A stretch of DNA of 36,539 nt, taken from NCBI RefSeq assembly GCF_003605405.2, contig NZ_QYTW02000033.1, positions 1 to 36,539 on the forward strand, written 5' to 3'. Below the pieces are notes generated by a model. That model was not told the origin of the DNA, ran no database searches, and saw nothing but the letters and a program-made list of their open reading frames with translations. A program made the translations under genes and the position numbers. The stretch comes from Siminovitchia terrae (GTDB lineage: Bacteria; Bacillota; Bacilli; Bacillales; Bacillaceae_C). Numbering within the stretch: the stretch's first letter is position 1; every line of letters starts with the position of its first letter. Shown here piece by piece: positions 31,595-36,539 of this stretch.

Positions 31595-33718
31595 GTGTTT
31601 TTAATCTCAAGAGATATTATCCAATCAATAGTCAAGCTTTCTGTGGATCGGCCTCAGCAAGAATGGCGAGCCCTTTTGTCTGATAAAAAGAACCGGTTTA
31701 TATTTTTGGAGGAAGACGGAAAAATCACTTCCTACATCTATTTGAAGGAACTTCCTGTAAGTGAGCGTGAACACGGGGAGTTGGAGCTTGATCAAATTAA
31801 GGAATATGCTTTGCCTATTACTGAATTGAGCACGCTATCTGAAAATCTGTCTTTTTCTTCAATTTTTCAAGTGTTGGGAAAGGAATTATCTTTAATTAAA
31901 AATGAAAGCGATTCAATCACTGGCTATGTATTGCGCGAGGATTTGATTGTTGAGCTTTTTAGGCAGGAAAATGAAAATGCCAATATATTGAAGATCCTTC
32001 TCATGTCCATCCCGATGGGGATAGTCATTATTGATAATCATGGAATGGTTGTTGACTGCAATGAATCGGCCTTGGAAATGACCCGGCTTAAAGCGGGACA
32101 GGTTTTGAATTATCCGGCCGAAACAATATTTAATGCCGATCATTTGAAGCATGTTTTTCAGACTGGTGAAACCGTTTTAAATCAATTGCAAGTCACGAAT
32201 GAATCGGGAATTCTTGTTGATTACAGTCCGATTATAAATGATGAAAAAAATGTAGAGGGAATCATTGTCATTGTTCAGGATCTTCCGATGGTCGAGCAGA
32301 TGGCCATGGAACTTGAATCCGTCAAGAATCTGAACAAGGATCTGAATGCTATCCTGTCCAGTATTTATGATGAAATTCTAGTAGTGAATTCCAAAGGAGA
32401 ATTGATCCGATATAGTGAAAACGCTATTCCTGAATTTTGGGGAGTGGACTTAAAAGACCTGGTCGGGAAAAATATTATCGAACTAGAAAAGCAGGGGCGG
32501 TTTATGCCTTCGGTTACTCGGCTTGTCATTGAGAAAAAGAAAAAAGTCTCTGTTGTACAGGAAACCCCAGCCGGCAAGAAAGTTTTGGCTGTCGGTAATC
32601 CAGTGCTTGATGATAATGGCGAGATTGAAAGAATAATCGTAGCTTCCCGAGACATTACAGAGGCGACTCGTCTGCGTGACGAACTCCGTGAGATGAAGAA
32701 AATATCCGCGCAGTACAAGCAAGAGCTTGATGAGATGAAAATGCAAGAACAGTTAAGTCGGAAGCTAATATACCGCAGTCAGAAAATGGAAGATATTGTG
32801 GGGCAGATCCATAAAGTGGCTAAATTTTCTTCCACTGTGCTGATCCAAGGAGAATCTGGTGTCGGTAAAGAAGTGATTGCCCATGCTATTCATCAATTGG
32901 GAGGTCGGAAGGACCAGCCGTTTTTAAAGGTGAATTGTGGAGCTATTCCAGAGCCGCTCTTGGAAAGCGAGCTTTTTGGCTATGTGAAAGGTGCCTTCAC
33001 TGGAGCGGATCCCGGCGGGAAAGATGGTTACTTCAAGCAGGCTGACCAGGGGGTGTTGTTCCTAGATGAGATTGGCGAACTGCCACTCCGACTTCAGGTG
33101 AAACTTCTTCGTGTCCTTCAGGAGAGGGAGGTTGCTCCTGTTGGAAGTACTCAGACCTTTTCGGTTGATGTGCAAATAATAGCGGCGACGAACACAAATC
33201 TGAGAGAAATGGTGGCGGATGGGTCGTTTCGCGAGGACCTCTTCTATCGTTTAAATGTCATTCCAATTCATGTCCCGCCATTAAGGGAAAGGCATGAGGA
33301 TATTCCATTAATTGCTTTCCATTTCCTGAAACAATTTAATGAAAGACATGATAGCAGCTACCATTTGACGCCGGATGCTCTTAATCTATTGGAGGCATAT
33401 ACCTGGCCTGGAAATATTCGGGAACTACAGAATATCGTTGAGCGTTTGGTAGTCACGGCTGATGATGAAATGATCGATGCTAGTGTGGTTGGACAGGTTT
33501 TAAAATTGAATGAGCCGATGACAAAGGTGAAACCAATTATCACCAATATCATGCCTTTGCAAGAAGCTTTTGAGGCTGTGGAAGAACAGCTTATAACGCA
33601 GGCGATGAATCTATATAAAACCACAACGAAAGCAGCGACAGCACTAGGGATCAGTCAATCCTCTGTCAGCAGGAAGTACCAAAAAATCGTCAGCCGGAAA
33701 CAGGGGATAGGAGGATAA
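31595..33718 (+). CDS. Sigma-54-dependent enhancer-binding activator (CBS-like/PAS-PAS/AAA+/HTH)
   Basis: A 707-residue activator. The N-terminal ~130 residues resemble a CBS-type segment (RFIFLEEDGKITSYIYLKEL). Two PAS domains follow at about 135-240 (MGIVIIDNHGMVVDCNESAL) and 255-370 (DEILVVNSKGELIRYSENAI). A coiled-coil-like linker leads to the AAA+ domain (about 395-630): Walker A GESGVGKE (419-426), an intact GAFTGA sigma-54 contact loop (466-471) and Walker B VLFLDE (487-492). The C-terminal Fis-type HTH is ATALGISQSSVSRKYQKI. It is RocR-like in layout. It starts at GTG 31595 behind GGGGGAGA. Flanking sigma-54 promoters at potA and the aldehyde dehydrogenase make it the obvious local regulator, with PAS or CBS sensing a polyamine-related ligand. 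Confidence 0.92.
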   Translation: MFLISRDIIQSIVKLSVDRPQQEWRALLSDKKNRFIFLEEDGKITSYIYLKELPVSEREHGELELDQIKEYALPITELSTLSENLSFSSIFQVLGKELSLIKNESDSITGYVLREDLIVELFRQENENANILKILLMSIPMGIVIIDNHGMVVDCNESALEMTRLKAGQVLNYPAETIFNADHLKHVFQTGETVLNQLQVTNESGILVDYSPIINDEKNVEGIIVIVQDLPMVEQMAMELESVKNLNKDLNAILSSIYDEILVVNSKGELIRYSENAIPEFWGVDLKDLVGKNIIELEKQGRFMPSVTRLVIEKKKKVSVVQETPAGKKVLAVGNPVLDDNGEIERIIVASRDITEATRLRDELREMKKISAQYKQELDEMKMQEQLSRKLIYRSQKMEDIVGQIHKVAKFSSTVLIQGESGVGKEVIAHAIHQLGGRKDQPFLKVNCGAIPEPLLESELFGYVKGAFTGADPGGKDGYFKQADQGVLFLDEIGELPLRLQVKLLRVLQEREVAPVGSTQTFSVDVQIIAATNTNLREMVADGSFREDLFYRLNVIPIHVPPLRERHEDIPLIAFHFLKQFNERHDSSYHLTPDALNLLEAYTWPGNIRELQNIVERLVVTADDEMIDASVVGQVLKLNEPMTKVKPIITNIMPLQEAFEAVEEQLITQAMNLYKTTTKAATALGISQSSVSRKYQKIVSRKQGIGG

Positions 33719-33750
33719 GGGGGTTTTTAATATTTTTGGAATGCAACAAG

Positions 33751-33768
33751 TTATGCATTTTTGAATAA
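33751..33768. promoter_or_regulatory. Enhancer-like dyad (UAS) upstream of the aldehyde dehydrogenase
   Basis: TTATGCATTTTTGAATAA differs by one base from the dyad at 8927-8944 upstream of nhaC. It is 102 bp upstream of the sigma-54 promoter at 33871, a typical enhancer distance. Confidence 0.6.
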
Positions 33769-33870
33769 AACTATTGAAAATAGAATAAATTATTGTTAAA
33801 ATGAAAGGGCTTTAAACTATTAACCGCTCTAAAATGACGGCGTTTTCAAAGAGATAGTACTGTTTAAACG

Positions 33871-33887
33871 TTGGCATGGTAATTGCA
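33871..33887 (+). promoter_or_regulatory. Sigma-54 (-24/-12) promoter of the aldehyde dehydrogenase gene
   Basis: TTGGCATGGTAATTGCA matches the sigma-54 consensus at all defined positions and lies 112 bp before the start codon. Confidence 0.85.
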
Positions 33888-33999
33888 TGATAATATTGGG
33901 TGACTGACTTCGATTCGGAAAAGTTTTTTCGAACAAATGAGTTAATCATTGAGACTAAATCATTTAATCTATTTTAATTTGTCTGAAGGGGGATTTTCC

Positions 34000-35421
34000 A
34001 TGTACTACATTAACGGAGAGTGGCATGAATCTGATCGAAAAGAACAAATTACAAACCCTGCAACATTGGAAGTAATTGACACAATCTCAGTTTGTGGAGG
34101 AGAAGAAACAAAAGCGGCAATCGCATCTGCAAAAGAAGCTTTTAAAACTTGGAAGAAGACCACAGGAAATGAAAGAAGCGCCTATCTTTTCAAAACAGTC
34201 AAGTTAATGAAAGAAAGAGTGGACGAGCTTGCACAGATCATCACGCTGGAAAACGGGAAGCCGCTTCCGGATGCAAAAAGAGAAGTGCTCAGCGCAATCA
34301 GCTATCTTGACTGGTATGCAGAAGAAGCGAAAAGAATATATGGAGAAGTGCTTCCTGCTTCCCATCAAGATAAAAGCCTTATGGTGATTAAACAGCCAGT
34401 CGGAGTCTGCGGAGCCATTACACCATGGAATTTCCCACTTTCAATGATTACAAGGAAAATTGCTCCTGCACTTGCAGCAGGCTGCACAATTGTCCTTAAG
34501 CCTGCATTGCAGACACCACTATCTGCAATCAAAGTGTTCGAATGCTTCCATGAAGCAGGACTTCCCAAAGGTGTTGTAAACCTTGTGGTTGGACCTGCTG
34601 AAGAAATTGGAAAAGCATTGACTTCCAGCCCGGATGTGCGCAAGCTTACATTCACAGGTTCAACATTTATTGGGAAGAAGCTCGTTCGCGATTCAGCTGA
34701 TACGATGAAAAAAGTATCAATGGAATTGGGCGGACATGCTCCATACATCGTTTTTGACGATGCGGATATAGACCTGGCAGTTGAAGGTGTTATGCTTTCT
34801 AAGTTTAAAAACTCAGGTCAAACATGTATCAGCACGAACCGTGTGTATGCACATCAAAGCATTGCAAAGGAATTTGCAGAAAAGCTTGCTAAACGAACTG
34901 CTGAATTGAAAATTGGTGATGGACTGGAAGAAGGAACCGATGTCGGTCCTCTAATCAATGAAAAAGCACTTGAGACAATGAAAAACCAAGTAGCAGATGC
35001 TGTAAAGAACAATGCGGAAGTCGTTGCAGGAGGAAAAGTTTTCAATTACGACAACGGTGACGGATACTTCTTCGAGCCAACGGTCCTCTTAAATGCTACG
35101 GACGACATGGTCATTGCTACAGAAGAGACGTTTGGTCCAATCGCACCAGTATTCACATTTGAAAGTGAAGAAGAGATCATTGAAAAAGCGAACAATACAT
35201 TATATGGACTTGCAGCTTACTGCTATACAAAAGACTTAGGCCGCGGCTTAAGAATGATGAAAGAACTTGAGTTTGGAATCATTGGAATCAATGACCCGGC
35301 TCCAATCGTCATTCAAGCTCCATTCGGCGGAATCAAAGAGAGTGGCATGGGTAAAGAGGGCGGAAAGTTCGGTCTGGAAGAGTATTTGGAAGAAAAATTT
35401 GTATCTATTTACGAAAACTAA
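34000..35421 (+). CDS. NAD(P)-dependent aldehyde dehydrogenase, probably for an amino- or acylamino-aldehyde
   Basis: A 473-residue ALDH. ATG 34000 follows GAAGGGGG at the right distance; the longer frame from 33949 adds only leader-like sequence. Catalytic residues are in place: Asn in PWNFP, Glu242 in SMELGGHAP and Cys276 in SGQTCIST. The cofactor loop is FTGSTFIGKKLV. The layout (ENGKPLPDAKREV, PFGGIKESGMGKEGG) is that of the succinate-semialdehyde/4-aminobutyraldehyde dehydrogenase group (GabD/PuuC/PatD-like). It would oxidise the aldehyde made by the FAD amine oxidoreductase. It has its own sigma-54 promoter and upstream dyad and follows the activator gene. Confidence 0.9.
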   Translation: MYYINGEWHESDRKEQITNPATLEVIDTISVCGGEETKAAIASAKEAFKTWKKTTGNERSAYLFKTVKLMKERVDELAQIITLENGKPLPDAKREVLSAISYLDWYAEEAKRIYGEVLPASHQDKSLMVIKQPVGVCGAITPWNFPLSMITRKIAPALAAGCTIVLKPALQTPLSAIKVFECFHEAGLPKGVVNLVVGPAEEIGKALTSSPDVRKLTFTGSTFIGKKLVRDSADTMKKVSMELGGHAPYIVFDDADIDLAVEGVMLSKFKNSGQTCISTNRVYAHQSIAKEFAEKLAKRTAELKIGDGLEEGTDVGPLINEKALETMKNQVADAVKNNAEVVAGGKVFNYDNGDGYFFEPTVLLNATDDMVIATEETFGPIAPVFTFESEEEIIEKANNTLYGLAAYCYTKDLGRGLRMMKELEFGIIGINDPAPIVIQAPFGGIKESGMGKEGGKFGLEEYLEEKFVSIYEN

Positions 35422-35424
35422 TAA

Positions 35425-35583
35425 GAAAAGCGCAAGGGGCCCGTTTAGCGATGGCAAACTAACAGAAAGGCAGACGCCTTGATCAGCCTGGCCAAGATTA
35501 AAAGTGATGTTGACTTAGCAGAAAATGGTGAGATTGTTCATAGTGAGTTAAGTTTGCTAGTCGCTGAGCGTTGGAGCTAACAG
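35425..35583 (+). repeat. Second intergenic repeat family, copy 2
   Basis: It begins GAAAAGCGCAAGGGGCCCG, then TTTAGCG, shares GATGTTGACTTA with the inverted copy at 27048-27278 and ends TGAGCGTTGGAGCTAACAG, a form I associate with abundant Bacillus-group spacers. It is shorter and more decayed than copy 1. Confidence 0.55.
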
Positions 35584-35593
35584 TAACATAAAG

Positions 35594-35622
35594 GATTGTG
35601 CGTGAATCTTTTACGCACAATC
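35594..35622. terminator. Strong hairpin just before the GNAT gene
   Basis: GATTGTGCGT (35594-35603) and ACGCACAATC (35613-35622) form a perfect 10-bp stem. There is no U tract on the plus strand, so it could be a weak terminator for the upstream unit or a leader structure of the GNAT gene, whose AGGAGG begins about 12 bp later. Confidence 0.4.
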
Positions 35623-35647
35623 TCATTAAAAAAAGGAGGGGCTGTCT

Positions 35648-36301
35648 ATGAGAACCCAGTTTCTTAAAGCTATAGAAGCAGCAGGAGCAAGACTAATGAC
35701 CTTAGACGACATCTATAAAGTGAATGAGATGGCAGCCATCGGATTCGGAGACCCAGATATTCCATTCAAGCCTGAGCACTTGGCTAGCCAAATTGAGATT
35801 TTCCCTGAAGGCCAAGTCGTCATAGAGCATGAGGATGGAAATATCGTAGGTTCTTGTTCAAGTGTCATTGTTAACTTTGAAGATTATGGTGTATATCACA
35901 ATTTTGATGATATATCGGACAATGGATATATTAGAAATCACAATCCACAAGGTAAAAACCTTTATGGAACGGAAGTAGTCGTACACCCTGAGTATAGGGG
36001 CCTAAAGATAGGAAAGCGTTTATATCAAGCTAGAAGAGCGATTACACAAGAATTCAACCTGGAAAGTATCCTTTTTGGAGGACGTATTCCAAACTATCAC
36101 AAACATGCAAACGAACTGACGCCAGAACAATATGCAGCGAAGGTAGTTAGTGGAGAACTCTATGATCCAGTTATGACATTCCAATTGAAGAATGGATTTG
36201 AATTCAAAGCAGTTATGCCAAACTACTTGCCAACTGATGCAGAATCGTTGAAATATGGAGCTTTAATGGAGTGGAAAAATCCGGATTACAAGTTGATGTA
36301 A
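35648..36301 (+). CDS. GNAT-family N-acetyltransferase, third paralogue
   Basis: A 217-residue GNAT very similar to the N-terminal domain of the YhcX-like protein: GSCSSVIVNFEDYG, NGYIRNHNPQGKNLYGTEVV, then EYRGLKIGKRLYQARRA as the acetyl-CoA loop, ESILFGGRIPNYHKHANEL, and ALMEWKNPDY at the end. The nitrilase half is absent and repeat F begins 3 bp after the stop, so this may be a stand-alone enzyme or a gene from which the C-terminal half was removed. A strong AGGAGG precedes the ATG. An amine, perhaps a polyamine or its oxidation product, is the probable acyl acceptor. Confidence 0.85.
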   Translation: MRTQFLKAIEAAGARLMTLDDIYKVNEMAAIGFGDPDIPFKPEHLASQIEIFPEGQVVIEHEDGNIVGSCSSVIVNFEDYGVYHNFDDISDNGYIRNHNPQGKNLYGTEVVVHPEYRGLKIGKRLYQARRAITQEFNLESILFGGRIPNYHKHANELTPEQYAAKVVSGELYDPVMTFQLKNGFEFKAVMPNYLPTDAESLKYGALMEWKNPDYKLM

Positions 36302-36304
36302 CCG

Positions 36305-36498
36305 TTTAACTTCATTCAGCAGAAATCTCCCACTTCTGTAAGTGGTGAGATGAATGTATATTGGTAATCCATTCAGTGGGAGTTCAAACTCCGGCTGAAT
36401 AAAGTTAAAGCCTCCGGCGGATGCCACAGATTTTCAGAGGAAATTTATCGAGCGAGGCTCGATAAAATCTTGGCGCAAATACGCCAAGGCGTATTTGA
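36305..36498 (+). repeat. Structured ~193-bp repeat, copy F
   Basis: It is in the same orientation, 3 bp after the GNAT stop codon. The second hairpin has GGGAG...CTCC where copy A has GGGGG...CCCC, a compensated change that keeps the stem. The terminal hairpin CAAATACGCC/GGCGTATTTG is perfect. Confidence 0.85.
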
Positions 36499-36539
36499 TA
36501 AAAAAGTGATAAATTGATATTTTCGGATTAGCACAATGC

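Noticed and set aside
14412-36498. A CRISPR array
   Set aside because: The repeat units are about 193 bp, kilobases apart, and separated by genes rather than short unique spacers.

Overview
The window looks like a chromosomal accessory region of a low-GC Gram-positive, spore-former-type bacterium (Bacillaceae). The signs are AGGAGG-type ribosome binding sites with many GTG and TTG starts, a fused GNAT-nitrilase protein of YhcX type, PotABCD lipoproteins with Firmicute lipoboxes, an RpiR regulator, an NhaC antiporter, and two intergenic repeat families that I associate with Bacillus-like genomes. The species cannot be named from the sequence alone.

Layout. 1-690: the remains of an IS605/IS1341-type element (truncated tnpB plus right end). 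855-5532: a TetR regulator, then an apparent operon of an agmatinase-family ureohydrolase, a PuuP-like permease broken by a one-base frameshift, and a YtcJ-like amidohydrolase. 5577-8842: a nitrilase-RpiR pair diverging from a class III aminotransferase. 8927-10498: an NhaC-type antiporter behind a sigma-54 promoter. 10621-14416: a small lipoyl-like protein, PotD1, a DAO-family FAD oxidoreductase and a C45 acyltransferase/peptidase. 14624-21363: a structured leader with a terminator, then GNAT-nitrilase fusion, PotD2, a second amidohydrolase, a second PuuP-like permease and a second GNAT. 21438-24183: a TetR/beta-lactamase-fold cassette flanked by repeats and palindromes. 24335-31222, minus strand: potABC and three more potD genes. 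31595-36301: a sigma-54 enhancer-binding activator, an aldehyde dehydrogenase behind its own sigma-54 promoter, and a third GNAT.

How it fits together (inference). The region looks like a polyamine or polyamine-conjugate uptake and catabolism island. One PotABC core is accompanied by five PotD-like binding proteins, two of which have lost the tryptophan of the W-x-D ligand motif. PuuP-like permeases give a second entry route. Agmatinase, the FAD amine oxidoreductase and the aldehyde dehydrogenase would give agmatine -> putrescine -> aminoaldehyde -> amino acid. GNATs and several amide hydrolases suggest acylated intermediates or acylated substrates.

The clearest system-level signal is regulatory. 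Three near-perfect sigma-54 (-24/-12) promoters, at nhaC, potABCD and the aldehyde dehydrogenase, each have an 18-bp dyad of the form TTATNCA-N4-TGNATAA upstream. A PAS-PAS-AAA+ activator with an intact GAFTGA loop is encoded between two of them. Other notable signals are a multi-hairpin leader with a terminator ahead of the yhcX-like gene, whose nitrilase domain has Gly in place of the catalytic Cys, and six same-orientation copies of a ~193-bp structured repeat, two of which supply the stop codon of a neighbouring gene.
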